Positions 38,206 to 47,938 of a stretch of 64,000 nt of DNA are shown here, piece by piece. Numbering within the stretch: the stretch's first letter is position 1; each line of letters opens with the position of its first letter. The stretch spans positions 1-64,000 of the forward strand of contig CANRBG010000006.1 in the NCBI GenBank assembly GCA_947628805.1, in the 5' to 3' direction. Both the position numbers and the translations under genes were made by a program. The notes below the pieces were generated by a model that ran no database searches, was not told the DNA's origin, and saw only the letters and a list, made by a program, of their open reading frames with translations. This DNA comes from an uncultured Oscillospiraceae bacterium (lineage in GTDB: Bacteria > Bacillota > Clostridia > Oscillospirales > Oscillospiraceae).

Positions 38206-39203
38206 AAACGGAAAAGAAACTTGACCTGCAAAAGCTGCTGGCGCCGGCGGCGCTGGTGATCCTGTATGTGTTCTTCTCCATCTTCGGCAACAACTTTTTC
38301 AGTTTGGATATGGTCAAGAACATTCTGGAATCCAGCTACTACATAGGCTTTATGGCCTTCGGCGTCACGTTCATCATCATCACCGGCGGCATCGACCTTT
38401 CCCTGGGCACGGTCATGATGTGCTCGGCGCTGCTGGGCGGCTATGTCTTCAAGCAGCTCCACTGGCCGCTTGTTCTGGCGCTGGTGACGGCCGTGGCCGT
38501 GGGCTCCCTGTTCGGTCTGGTCAACGGTACTCTGGTGGCCAAGCTGAAGCTGCCCCCCTTCATCGCCACGCTGGGCTCCATGATGATGGCTCAGGGCATC
38601 GGCTCCGTCATCACGAAGGTACAGTCCCAGACCTGGCCCACCGCCACCGAGCCCGTGGGCGGCTGGTTCAAGAAGGTATTCATCCGCTGCAACCTCCAGT
38701 TCGGGGATACGAAGATCAGCGGCTTTCCGGTGGGCGCGCTGTGGCTGATCGCGTTCTTCATCATCGCGGCGCTGATCCTCCACAAGACCAAGTTCGGCCG
38801 CTATGTGTTCGCCATCGGCTCCAACGAGGAGGCCGCCCGGCTCAGCGGTATCAACGTGGACAAGTGGAAGATCCTTACCTACACCCTGGCCGGCTTCTTC
38901 GTAGGCATGAGCGGCATCTTCTACGCCGCGGCCTATACCACCATCACCCCGGGCACCGGCAACGGCCAGGAGATGAACGGCATCACCGGCGTGGTCATCG
39001 GCGGCACGTCCATGGCCGGCGGCTCCGGTACCATGGTGGGCACCCTGATCGGCGTGTTCATCATGTCCGTGCTGAAAAACGGTCTGGCCGCCTGCGGCCT
39101 GCAGGCCCCCTGGCAGACCTTCTTCACCGGCCTGGTGGTCATCGGCGCGGTGCTGCTGGACATCCAGCGGACCAAGGCCGCCAATCGGGTCAAGAAGAGC
39201 TGA
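38202..39203 (+). CDS. Sugar ABC transporter permease (RbsC type)
   Basis: GVTFIIITGGIDLSLGTVMMCSALLGG...GGTSMAGGSGTMVGTLIGVFIM. Confidence 0.94.
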   Translation: MKTEKKLDLQKLLAPAALVILYVFFSIFGNNFFSLDMVKNILESSYYIGFMAFGVTFIIITGGIDLSLGTVMMCSALLGGYVFKQLHWPLVLALVTAVAVGSLFGLVNGTLVAKLKLPPFIATLGSMMMAQGIGSVITKVQSQTWPTATEPVGGWFKKVFIRCNLQFGDTKISGFPVGALWLIAFFIIAALILHKTKFGRYVFAIGSNEEAARLSGINVDKWKILTYTLAGFFVGMSGIFYAAAYTTITPGTGNGQEMNGITGVVIGGTSMAGGSGTMVGTLIGVFIMSVLKNGLAACGLQAPWQTFFTGLVVIGAVLLDIQRTKAANRVKKS

Positions 39204-39269
39204 CGATACGTTCAAGCGGGGCTTCGTCCCCTTGAAAATACAAAAAATCTTTATTTAGGAGGAACCACC

Positions 39270-40343
39270 ATGAAGAAGTTTCTTGCACTGCTCCTGGCCC
39301 TGACCCTGGTCCTGGCCCTGGGCGCGACCGCCTTTGCGGACGGTGACGGCGAAGAGCTCTACATCCCCGTAATGGCGAAGGGCTTCCAGCATCAGTTCTG
39401 GCAGGCTGTGAAGGCCGGCTCCGACGCCGCCGCGGCCGACCTGGGCGTGGAGATCTACTTCGACGGCCCCGCTTCCGAGACCGAGATCGACGCGCAGGTG
39501 AACATGGTCAAGACCGAGCTGGCCAAGGACCCCAAGGCCATCTGCCTGGCCGCCCTGTCCACCGACGCCGTCAAGGAGATCCTGGAAGAGTGCGCCGAGA
39601 AGGAGATCCCTGTCATCGGCTTTGACTCCGGTGTTCCCGACGACACCACCGGCGCTGTGAAGGCCACCGCCGCCACCAACAACGAGGCCGCCGCCGCCAT
39701 CGCCGCTGAGAAGTTCGGCGAGAACGAGGACCTGGTCGCCGCCATGAAGGCCGCTACCCCCGAGGCTCCCGTGGTTATCGGCTGCCTGAGCCAGGACGCT
39801 GTCTCCGCCTCCGTCACCGGCCGTACCACTGGCTTCGTGAACAAGATGGCCGAGATCGCCGAGGAGTATCAGCCCGGCGCCGTCTCCATCGAGGGCCACA
39901 GCCTGTGGGAGAAGAAGGTTGACGATCCCGCCATCATCATCGAGGTCGCCATCTCCGCCACCACCGAGGCCACCGCTGTTCAGACCGCTGCCAACGCCCT
40001 GCTGGGCACCGAGGGCCTGACCGCGCTGTTCATCTCCAACGAGGGCGCTGTGACCGGCTTCCTGGCCGCTGTCTCCGACGGCGAGGATCTGGCCGAGGGC
40101 GGCAAGTATGAGAACCTGCTGGTGGCCGGCTTCGACGCGGGCGCCGCGCAGAAGAACGCCATCCGCCAGGGCTGGTTCTACGGCTCCGTCACCCAGGACC
40201 CCTACTCCATCGGCTACAAGGCTGTTGAGCTGGCTGTGAAGGCCGCCAACGGCGAAGAGGTCGAGGATGTGGATACCGGTGCCAAGTGGTACGACTCCAC
40301 CAACATCGACGACGAGGATATCGCCCTGCTGGTGTACGACTGA
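39270..40343 (+). CDS. Sugar ABC transporter substrate-binding protein (RbsB type)
   Basis: MKKFLALLLALTLVLALGATAFADGDGEELYIPVMAKGFQHQFWQAVKAGSDAAAADLGV. Confidence 0.93.
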   Translation: MKKFLALLLALTLVLALGATAFADGDGEELYIPVMAKGFQHQFWQAVKAGSDAAAADLGVEIYFDGPASETEIDAQVNMVKTELAKDPKAICLAALSTDAVKEILEECAEKEIPVIGFDSGVPDDTTGAVKATAATNNEAAAAIAAEKFGENEDLVAAMKAATPEAPVVIGCLSQDAVSASVTGRTTGFVNKMAEIAEEYQPGAVSIEGHSLWEKKVDDPAIIIEVAISATTEATAVQTAANALLGTEGLTALFISNEGAVTGFLAAVSDGEDLAEGGKYENLLVAGFDAGAAQKNAIRQGWFYGSVTQDPYSIGYKAVELAVKAANGEEVEDVDTGAKWYDSTNIDDEDIALLVYD

Positions 40344-40391
40344 TCGCCAGGTATAAAGCGAACATAGCCAGGCGTTAGCCGGCAAGTTTCG

Positions 40392-40424
40392 GGCCGGCGC
40401 CGTTAAAGCGGCGCCGGCCTCTTT
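40392..40424 (+). terminator. Terminator/attenuator hairpin after the substrate-binding protein gene
   Basis: GGCCGGCGCCG-ttaaag-CGGCGCCGGCC then tctttt. Confidence 0.85.
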
Positions 40425-40502
40425 TACAAAGGCGGCTGAAGAGCGCGGACCGGGATGTGGTCCGCGGCCTTGAACCGTTTTATGATACAAGGAGGCTGCT
40501 CT

Positions 40503-41978
40503 ATGACTGCAATGAGAAACATGATCGCCTTCGATCTGGGTGCCAGTAACGGCCGGGCCATTCTGGGCCAGTTTGACGGCGAGCGCATCCGGCTGAAGGA
40601 GCTGCATCGGTTTGAGAACAACTTCATTGAGATGAACGGCGTCTTTTACTGGGACCTGCCCTATCTCTACGACCAGATGAAGAAGGGGCTGCTGGCCTTC
40701 CGCCGGGGCGGCTTCGGTGATCTGGACAGCTTTGGCATCGACACGTGGGGCGTGGACTACGGCCTGCTGGACAAAAACGGCCACCTGCTGGGCCTGCCCC
40801 GGTCCTATCGAATGGGGGTGCAGGCGGACATCGACGCCGTCACCGCCCGTATCCCGGCGGATGAGCTGTACCGGCGCTCCGGCATCGACACCACGCTCAC
40901 CTTCAACACCCTCTATCAGCTCCACCGCCGCCAGCGGGAGGACGACGCGGCGCTGGCCGCGGCGGACAAGCTGCTGCTCACCCCGGACCTTTTGGGCTAC
41001 TTCCTGTCTGGCGAGGCGGCCACTGAGTACACCATCGCCACCACCACCCAGCTGTACGATCCCACCGCCCGGGACTGGGACTGGAGGACCATCGACCAGC
41101 TGGGCCTGCCCCGGCACATCTTTACCCCCATCCAGCCCAGCGGCACCATCCGGGGCCATCTGCGCCAGTCGCTGTGCCAGGAGCTGGGACTGAACAGCGC
41201 CGCCCACGTGGCAGTGGGCAGCCACGACACCGCTTCCTCCGTGGCGGCGATCCCCGGCACGGGCAGCTTTGCCTTCTGTTCCTCCGGCACCTTCTCGCTG
41301 GTGGGCGTGGAGACGGATAAACCGTATCTTTCTCCGGAGGCCGCCGCGGCCGGTTTCTCCAACGAGGGTACCATCCAGGGCGGCTTCCAGCCCCTGCGGA
41401 ACATCATTGGCCTGTGGCTCATTCAGGAGTGCCGCCGGGACTGGGACAAGGAGGGCCATCACTATTCCTGGGACGACATCGTGGCTATGGCCCGGGAAGC
41501 CGCCCCCCTGCGTTCGGTCATCGATACGGACGCGCCGGAGTTTTACGCCGGCGGGGATATGGAGAAGAAGATCCGGGACTTCTGCGCCCGGACCGGCCAG
41601 CCTGTCCCCGATACCCCTGGCCAGACGGCCCGGTGCATCTATGAGTCGCTGGCTTTGAAATACCGCAAGGCGGTGGAAGGGCTGGAGCGGATAAAGGGCG
41701 TTCCGATCGATTCGGTCAACATCGTGGGCGGCGGCATCCAGAACCGGCTTCTGGACCAGATGGCCGCCGACGCCACCGGCCGGCCCGTCATCACCGGCCC
41801 CATCGAGGGCTCCGCCATCGGCAATCTGCTCACCCAGGCCATCGCTCTGGGGGATCTGGGCGGAGTGGAGGATCTGCGCCGGGTGGTCCGGGCCAGCGAG
41901 ACCGTGGAGACCTGGCAGCCTCACCCCAGCGACGACTGGGAGCGGGCCTATGAAAAACTCTTATCCTTTTTGAACTGA
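40503..41978 (+). CDS. Rhamnulokinase/fuculokinase-like FGGY kinase
   Basis: MIAFDLGASNGRAILGQFDGERIRLKELHRFENNFIEMNGVFYWDLPYLYDQMKKGLLAF. Confidence 0.9.
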   Translation: MTAMRNMIAFDLGASNGRAILGQFDGERIRLKELHRFENNFIEMNGVFYWDLPYLYDQMKKGLLAFRRGGFGDLDSFGIDTWGVDYGLLDKNGHLLGLPRSYRMGVQADIDAVTARIPADELYRRSGIDTTLTFNTLYQLHRRQREDDAALAAADKLLLTPDLLGYFLSGEAATEYTIATTTQLYDPTARDWDWRTIDQLGLPRHIFTPIQPSGTIRGHLRQSLCQELGLNSAAHVAVGSHDTASSVAAIPGTGSFAFCSSGTFSLVGVETDKPYLSPEAAAAGFSNEGTIQGGFQPLRNIIGLWLIQECRRDWDKEGHHYSWDDIVAMAREAAPLRSVIDTDAPEFYAGGDMEKKIRDFCARTGQPVPDTPGQTARCIYESLALKYRKAVEGLERIKGVPIDSVNIVGGGIQNRLLDQMAADATGRPVITGPIEGSAIGNLLTQAIALGDLGGVEDLRRVVRASETVETWQPHPSDDWERAYEKLLSFLN

Positions 41979-41996
41979 CAGAAGGAGCGGCAGACA

Positions 41997-42875
41997 ATGA
42001 GCATCGATATGACAAAATGGCAGGATATAGCCAGAGGACGCGTCCATGACCGCCCCGCCGGCACCGGCCGCATGGCGGGGAAGATCGCCATCGTCACCGG
42101 CGCGGCCCAGGGATTCGGTCAGGGCATCGCCGAGGCGCTGCACGCCGAGGGCGCCACCGTGGTGGTGGCGGACCTGAACGCCGCCAAGGCGGAGGAGGTG
42201 GCCCGCGCCATGGGCGAGCGGGCTGCGGCCATCGCCGTGAACGTGGCGGACGAGCAGAGCGTGGCGGACCTGATGGGGCAGACCGTAGAGCGCTACGGCG
42301 GCATCGATATCCTGATGGAGACCGTGGGCGTGGTCCGCTCCGGGCCCCTGACCAGCTTTGAGCAGAAGGATCTGGAATTTGTCACCAACCTCAACTACAC
42401 CGCGGTGTTCCTCTGCTGTAAATATGCCGCCATGATCATGCAGGCACAGCACGAGGCGGACCCGAAGGCCATGTTCGACATCGTGGTCATGGCCTCCAAG
42501 TCGGGCCTGACCGGCTCCAACAAGAATTTCGCCTACGCCGGCAGCAAGTTTGGGGCCATCGGGCTGGTGGAGAGCTTCGCGCTGGAGCTGTGCGAGTATA
42601 ACATCAAGGTCAACGCCATCTGCCCGGGCAACTTCCTGGACGGGCCTTTGTGGAGCGATCCGAAAAACGGCCTGTTTTTGCAGTACCTGCACGCCGGCAA
42701 GGTCCCCGGGGCCAAGACGGTGGAGGATGTGCGCCGGGCCTATGAGGCCAAGGTGCCCATGGGCCGGGGCTGCCTGCCCCAGGACGTGGCCAGAGCGGTG
42801 ATGTACTGTGTGGAGCAGCAGTATGAGACCGGTCAGGCCATCCCCGTCACCGGCGGGCAGATCATGCTCCACTGA
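41997..42875 (+). CDS. SDR-family oxidoreductase
   Basis: GKIAIVTGAAQGFGQGIAEALHAEGATVVVADLN...FAYAGSKFGAIGLVESFALEL. Confidence 0.93.
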   Translation: MSIDMTKWQDIARGRVHDRPAGTGRMAGKIAIVTGAAQGFGQGIAEALHAEGATVVVADLNAAKAEEVARAMGERAAAIAVNVADEQSVADLMGQTVERYGGIDILMETVGVVRSGPLTSFEQKDLEFVTNLNYTAVFLCCKYAAMIMQAQHEADPKAMFDIVVMASKSGLTGSNKNFAYAGSKFGAIGLVESFALELCEYNIKVNAICPGNFLDGPLWSDPKNGLFLQYLHAGKVPGAKTVEDVRRAYEAKVPMGRGCLPQDVARAVMYCVEQQYETGQAIPVTGGQIMLH

Positions 42876-42880
42876 CCGCC

Positions 42881-44056
42881 ATGATCGACCTTGCCATTCT
42901 CTCCGCGCTCAACGCCCCCACGGCGGAGGAGCGCCTTGCGGCCTTGGGGGAGCTGCTGCCCCGCACCCGATTTCCGGCCCCTGACAGCCGCTATGTGAAC
43001 AACCACATCCATACCATTTATTCCTTCTCGCCCTATTCCCCCACGGCGGCCGTGTTCGCCGCCAGGAGCGAGGGCCTGTGCACCGCCGGGATCGTGGACC
43101 ACGATTCCATCGCCGGGGCCCGGGAGTTTCTGGCCGCGGCGGAGCTGGCCGGCCTGCCGGTGACGGTGGGGATGGAGTGCCGGGCCAGCATGGAGGGGAC
43201 CGTTTTGGCCGACCGGCTCACCAACGACCCGGACCAGGCCGGCATCAGCTATATGACCCTGCAATCCGTGCCCCATGACCAGATCGAGTATCTGAACGAC
43301 TGGTTCCGTCCCTATCGGGCGGCCCGGGACCGGCGAAACGAGGCCATGACGGCACGCATCAACGCCCTGCTGCCCGATATGGCCCTGGACTACCGGCGGG
43401 ACGTACTGCCCCTGAGCCGCCACGACGAGGGCGGCGGCGTCACCGAACGCCACCTGATGTATGCGCTGGCCCGGCGGCTCACGGAGCGCTGCGGCCGGGG
43501 CCAGGGCGTCATCGACCGGCTGGAGAGCCTGGGCGTCGCCCTCGGCGAAAAGCAGCGGGCCATGCTGCTGGATACGGGCTATCACTTTTATGAATACGAT
43601 CTGCTGGGCATTTTGAAGGCGAACTTCATCCAGAAGATCTATGTGGACGCCCGGGAGGAATGCCCGACGCTGGCCGAGCTGGCGGCGCTGAGCCGCCGGG
43701 TGGACGCGGTGCTCTGCTACGCCTACCTGGGGGATGTGGAGGAGAGCGTCACCGGCGACAAGAGAGCCCAGCGGTTCGAGGACGCCTATCTGGAGGATGT
43801 GTTCCGCTGCCTGAAGGAGGCGGGCGTACCGGCCGTCACCTATATGCCCACCCGCAACACCCGGGCCCAGATCACCCGTCTGCGGGCCCTGTGCGAGCAG
43901 TACGGTATGTTTCAGGTCTCCGGCGAGGACATCAACTCCCCCCGGCAGAGCTTTGTCATCCACGCCATGGAGGACCCGCTGTTCCAAAACCTGATCGACG
44001 CCACCTGGCGGCTCATCGAGCACGAGCGGACAGGCGCGCCTGTCCTGACTGAATAA
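42881..44056 (+). CDS. PHP-domain protein
   Basis: NNHIHTIYSFSPYSPTAAVFAARSEGLCTAGIVDHDSIAGAREFLAAA...VGMECRASM. Confidence 0.85.
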   Translation: MIDLAILSALNAPTAEERLAALGELLPRTRFPAPDSRYVNNHIHTIYSFSPYSPTAAVFAARSEGLCTAGIVDHDSIAGAREFLAAAELAGLPVTVGMECRASMEGTVLADRLTNDPDQAGISYMTLQSVPHDQIEYLNDWFRPYRAARDRRNEAMTARINALLPDMALDYRRDVLPLSRHDEGGGVTERHLMYALARRLTERCGRGQGVIDRLESLGVALGEKQRAMLLDTGYHFYEYDLLGILKANFIQKIYVDAREECPTLAELAALSRRVDAVLCYAYLGDVEESVTGDKRAQRFEDAYLEDVFRCLKEAGVPAVTYMPTRNTRAQITRLRALCEQYGMFQVSGEDINSPRQSFVIHAMEDPLFQNLIDATWRLIEHERTGAPVLTE

Positions 44057-44071
44057 AGGAGGACCTGACCC

Positions 44072-45331
44072 ATGAAAACGAAAGCTGTAAGACTGCACGG
44101 AAAAATGGACCTGCGGCTGGAGGAGATCGACCTGCCGGCGCTGGGGCCCGACGACGTACAGGTGAAGATCGTCTCGGACAGCGTGTGCGTGTCCACCTAC
44201 AAGGCGGTCATCGAGGGCGAAGAGCACAAGCGGGTCCCCAACGATGTGGCGGAGCACCCCACCATCGTGGGCCATGAGTTCTGCGGCGATATCATTGCCG
44301 TGGGCGACAACTGGAAGGACAAATACAAAGTCGGCGACCATTTCGCCATCCAGCCCGCCCACTACTACAAGGGCTCCCAAATGGCCCCCGGCTACTCCTA
44401 CCGCTACTGCGGCGGCTCGTCCCAGTACGCCAATATCCCCATCGAGACCCTGCTCATGGACTGCCTGCTGCCCTATAACTCCGACACCTACTTCTATGGC
44501 TCCCTGGCCGAGCCCATGAGCTGCATCGTGGGCACCTACCATGCCATGTACCACACCACCGCCGGCTCCTATGTCCACCAGATGGGCATCAAGGAGGGGG
44601 GCAAAATGTGCCTGATGGCCGCGGTGGGCCCCATGGGGCTGGGCGCCATCGATTACGCCCTGCACGGGGACCGGCACCCGTCTCTGCTGGTGGTCACGGA
44701 TATCAACGAGGCCCGTCTGGCCCGGGCCGCCTCCATCTATACCGTGGAGGACGCGGCCAAGCTGGGCGTGGAGCTGAAATACGTCAACACCAGCATGGAT
44801 GACCCCGCCGCCTATCTGCGAGGCCTTACCGGCGGCGCGGGCTATGACGACGTGATCTGCTTTGCCGCCGTCAAGCCTCTGGTGGAGCAGGCGCGGGACA
44901 TCCTGGGCTATGACGCCTGCTTCAACCTGTTCTCCGGCCCAACGGACACGGCCTTCAAGGCGGAGTGGAACTTCTATGACGTGCACTACCTCTACACCCA
45001 TGTGGTGGGCACCTCCGGCGGCAACACCGACGACCTGAAGGAGGCCATTGCCATGATGAACGCCGGCCGGCTGAATCCGGCCTGTATGGTCACCCATGTG
45101 GGCGGGCTGAACGCGGTGGTGGACACGGTGAAGAACCTGCCCGATATCCCCGGCGGCAAGAAGCTCATCTACAACCACATCGACATGCCTCTCACCGCCA
45201 TCGACGATTTTGGCGAGCTGGGCAGGACCGACCCCCTGTTCGCGGAGCTGGACCGGCTGTGCAAGGCGGCGGGCGGTCTTTGGAATCCGGCGGCGGAGAA
45301 GTATCTTCTCGCCCACGGAAGATCTATTTGA
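44072..45331 (+). CDS. Zinc-type dehydrogenase, L-sorbose-1-phosphate reductase-like
   Basis: MKTKAVRLHGKMDLRLEEIDLPALGPDDVQVKIVSDSVCVSTYKAVIEGEEHKRVPNDV...VGHEFCGDIIAVG. Confidence 0.85.
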   Translation: MKTKAVRLHGKMDLRLEEIDLPALGPDDVQVKIVSDSVCVSTYKAVIEGEEHKRVPNDVAEHPTIVGHEFCGDIIAVGDNWKDKYKVGDHFAIQPAHYYKGSQMAPGYSYRYCGGSSQYANIPIETLLMDCLLPYNSDTYFYGSLAEPMSCIVGTYHAMYHTTAGSYVHQMGIKEGGKMCLMAAVGPMGLGAIDYALHGDRHPSLLVVTDINEARLARAASIYTVEDAAKLGVELKYVNTSMDDPAAYLRGLTGGAGYDDVICFAAVKPLVEQARDILGYDACFNLFSGPTDTAFKAEWNFYDVHYLYTHVVGTSGGNTDDLKEAIAMMNAGRLNPACMVTHVGGLNAVVDTVKNLPDIPGGKKLIYNHIDMPLTAIDDFGELGRTDPLFAELDRLCKAAGGLWNPAAEKYLLAHGRSI

Positions 45332-45407
45332 ACACGGCCCCGGGGCGCGCCGCTTTCACACGGCGCGCCCGTCGTCTATGCTGTGAAAAATCGGAAAGGA
45401 GTTTCCC

Positions 45408-46982
45408 ATGATCGATCTGGAGAGCACCGTTCTGGGCATCGAATTTGGCTCCACCCGCATCAAGGCCGTACTCATCGGCCCGGACCACAAACCCCTTGCC
45501 AGCGGCAGCCACGCCTGGGAGAACCGGCTGGAGGACGGGGTGTGGGTCTACTCGCTGGAGGATGTGCATACGGGGCTGCGAAGCTGCTACCGCTCGCTGG
45601 CCGAGGATGTGCGCGCCCGTTACGGCCAGCCCCTGCGCCGGGTGGCCGCCATCGGCATCTCCGGCATGATGCACGGCTATCTGGTATTTGACGGCGAGGG
45701 CCGGCAGCTGGCGCCCTTCCGCACCTGGCGCAACACCGTGACCGGTCCCGCCGCCGCGGCGTTGACGGAGCTTTTCCGCTTCAACATCCCCCAGCGGTGG
45801 AGCGTGGCCCACCTGTATCAGGCCATCCTGAACGGGGAGGAGCATGTGGGGCGCATCGCCTCTCTCACGACCCTCTCCGGTTACATCCACCGCCGGCTCA
45901 CCGGCCAGGACGTGGTGGGCGTGGGAGAGGCCTCCGGCATGTTCCCCTATGACCGGCAGGCCGGTGACTTTGATGGGACCAGGCTTGCCCAGTTCGACGC
46001 TCTGACGGCGGACCGGGGATATCCGTGGAAGCTGCGGGATATCTTCCCCCGGGTCCTGCCCGCGGGGGAAGCGGCCGGGACCCTTACGAAAGAGGGGGCC
46101 GCTTTTCTGGACGAGACGGGCACGCTGGAACCGGGCATCCCCCTGTGTCCGCCGGAGGGCGACGCGGGTACGGGCATGACGGCCACCGGCTGTGTGCTGC
46201 CCCGGACGGGCAGCGTATCCGCCGGCACCTCCGCCTTCTCCCTGCTGGTGCTGGAAAAGGAGCTGGGCGGCTTCTACCCGGAGATCGACGTGGTAGCCAC
46301 CCCCGCCGGCCGGCCCGTAGCCATGGCCCACGCCAATACCTGCACCTCCGACGCGGACGCCTGGATCCGGCTGCTGGCCGAGGCCGTCGCCGCCGCCGGC
46401 GGTCACGCCGGGCTGGACGAGCTGTTCCCCCTGTTCTACCGCAAGGCTATGGAGGGTGCGCCGGACTGCGGCGGGATGCTCTCGTATAACTTCTTCTCCG
46501 GGGAGCCGGTGGCCCGGGCCGAGACCGGCCGGCCGCTGTTCCTGCGTCTGCCGGACAGTCAGTTCACGCTCGCCAATTTCATGCGGACCCAGCTCTACGG
46601 AGCGGTAGCCACGCTGCGGCTGGGTATGGATCTGCTGGAGGAAAAGGAGCATGTGCGGATCGACCGGCTGCTGGGCCACGGCGGCTTTTTCAAGACCCCC
46701 GGCGTGGGCGCCCAGATCCTGGCCGACGCCCTGGCAAAGCCCGTGTCCACCATGGAGACCGCCGGCGAGGGCGGCCCCTGGGGCATGGCCCTGCTGGCCG
46801 CCTATATGGTCTGGCGCCGCTCCGGCGAGAGTTTGGAGGACTATCTGACGGACCGGGTCTTTGCCGACGCGCCCCGGACGGTGTGCCAGCCCGATCCCGC
46901 CGGTGTTGCGGGCTACGAAAAATACATAGAGCGCTACCGGGCCTGTCTGGACGCGGAGCGGGCCGCCGCGGCGTTGCAATGA
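45408..46982 (+). CDS. FGGY-family carbohydrate kinase (xylulokinase-like)
   Basis: STVLGIEFGSTRIKAVLIGPDHKPLASGSHAWENRLEDGVWVYSLEDV...GISGMMHGYLVFD. Confidence 0.9.
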   Translation: MIDLESTVLGIEFGSTRIKAVLIGPDHKPLASGSHAWENRLEDGVWVYSLEDVHTGLRSCYRSLAEDVRARYGQPLRRVAAIGISGMMHGYLVFDGEGRQLAPFRTWRNTVTGPAAAALTELFRFNIPQRWSVAHLYQAILNGEEHVGRIASLTTLSGYIHRRLTGQDVVGVGEASGMFPYDRQAGDFDGTRLAQFDALTADRGYPWKLRDIFPRVLPAGEAAGTLTKEGAAFLDETGTLEPGIPLCPPEGDAGTGMTATGCVLPRTGSVSAGTSAFSLLVLEKELGGFYPEIDVVATPAGRPVAMAHANTCTSDADAWIRLLAEAVAAAGGHAGLDELFPLFYRKAMEGAPDCGGMLSYNFFSGEPVARAETGRPLFLRLPDSQFTLANFMRTQLYGAVATLRLGMDLLEEKEHVRIDRLLGHGGFFKTPGVGAQILADALAKPVSTMETAGEGGPWGMALLAAYMVWRRSGESLEDYLTDRVFADAPRTVCQPDPAGVAGYEKYIERYRACLDAERAAAALQ

Positions 46983-47055
46983 CCGTTTCGACGGTCCAAA
47001 CCCATATAAATCAAAAATAATCACTCATTTTTTGTGGAAAGTTATTAGATTCAAC

Positions 47056-47104
47056 TTGACAATATGTGGAAATCGGTATATCCTATGGCTGGATATACCG
47101 ATTT
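47056..47104 (+). promoter_or_regulatory. Promoter overlapped by a perfect 14-bp inverted repeat (putative DeoR operator)
   Basis: TTGACA (47056-47061)-N17-TATCCT; AAATCGGTATATCC-tatggct-GGATATACCGATTT (47070-47104). Confidence 0.75.
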
Positions 47105-47124
47105 TGATGTTTGGGGGCGTTGGG

Positions 47125-47925
47125 ATGCTGGCAGCGGAGAGACGAAGCATGATCGCCGAGTGTCTGCAGGCCGAGGGCCGGGTGCTGGTGAGCCGGCTCA
47201 GCGTCCAGTTCGACGTCTCGGAGGAGACCATTCGCCGGGATCTGGAGCGTTTGGAGCAGGACGGCGTGGCCACCCGGACTTACGGCGGAGCCATTTTGCG
47301 GGGCGGGGACCAGGTGGCCCCCCCTTACGCCATACGCAAGAACACCAATCCGGAGGGAAAGCTTGCCATTGCCCGGCGTCTGGCGGCCATGCTCCGGGAC
47401 GGGGATACGGTCATGGCGGACGAGAGCTCCACGGCGGCTTACGCGGTCCGGGCCATGCGGCCGCTGAAGAACATCACTCTCATCACCAACTCTTTGGAGA
47501 TCCTGCGGGAGATGAGCGGTCAGGACAGCTGGCATATCATCTCCACCGGGGGGAGGCTGAAGCCGGAGGTGCTGGCGCTGGCGGGACCTCACGCCCTGCG
47601 GGCCATCGGCTCGTACCATGTGGATTGGGCGATATTGTCCTGTCGTGGCATCAACACCCGGCTGGGTATGGCGGACTCCGACGACGACATCGTTCAGGTC
47701 AAGCAGGCCATGATGGCGGCGGCGGACCGGACCGTTCTGCTGGCTGACCACCGGAAATTTGACCGGAGCGGGTTCGTGGCGCTGGGAGACCTGAGCCGGG
47801 CGGATCGGATCATCACGGACCTGCGCCCGCCCCAGCTGTGGATAGACCGATTGGAGAAGCTGGGCGTGGAGCTGCTCTGGGACGACGACAAGGGGCTCTC
47901 CGCCCCGGAAAATACAAACTCATAA
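47125..47925 (+). CDS. DeoR-family transcriptional regulator
   Basis: MLAAERRSMIAECLQAEGRVLVSRLSVQFDVSEETIRRDLERLEQDGVATRTYGGAIL. Confidence 0.94.
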   Translation: MLAAERRSMIAECLQAEGRVLVSRLSVQFDVSEETIRRDLERLEQDGVATRTYGGAILRGGDQVAPPYAIRKNTNPEGKLAIARRLAAMLRDGDTVMADESSTAAYAVRAMRPLKNITLITNSLEILREMSGQDSWHIISTGGRLKPEVLALAGPHALRAIGSYHVDWAILSCRGINTRLGMADSDDDIVQVKQAMMAAADRTVLLADHRKFDRSGFVALGDLSRADRIITDLRPPQLWIDRLEKLGVELLWDDDKGLSAPENTNS

Positions 47926-47938
47926 GGGAGGAATCGCT

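Noticed and set aside
39255-41924. 889-aa - strand ORF opposite the substrate-binding protein and kinase
   Set aside because: Shadow ORF; opposite strand has clear RBSs, family motifs and operon spacing.
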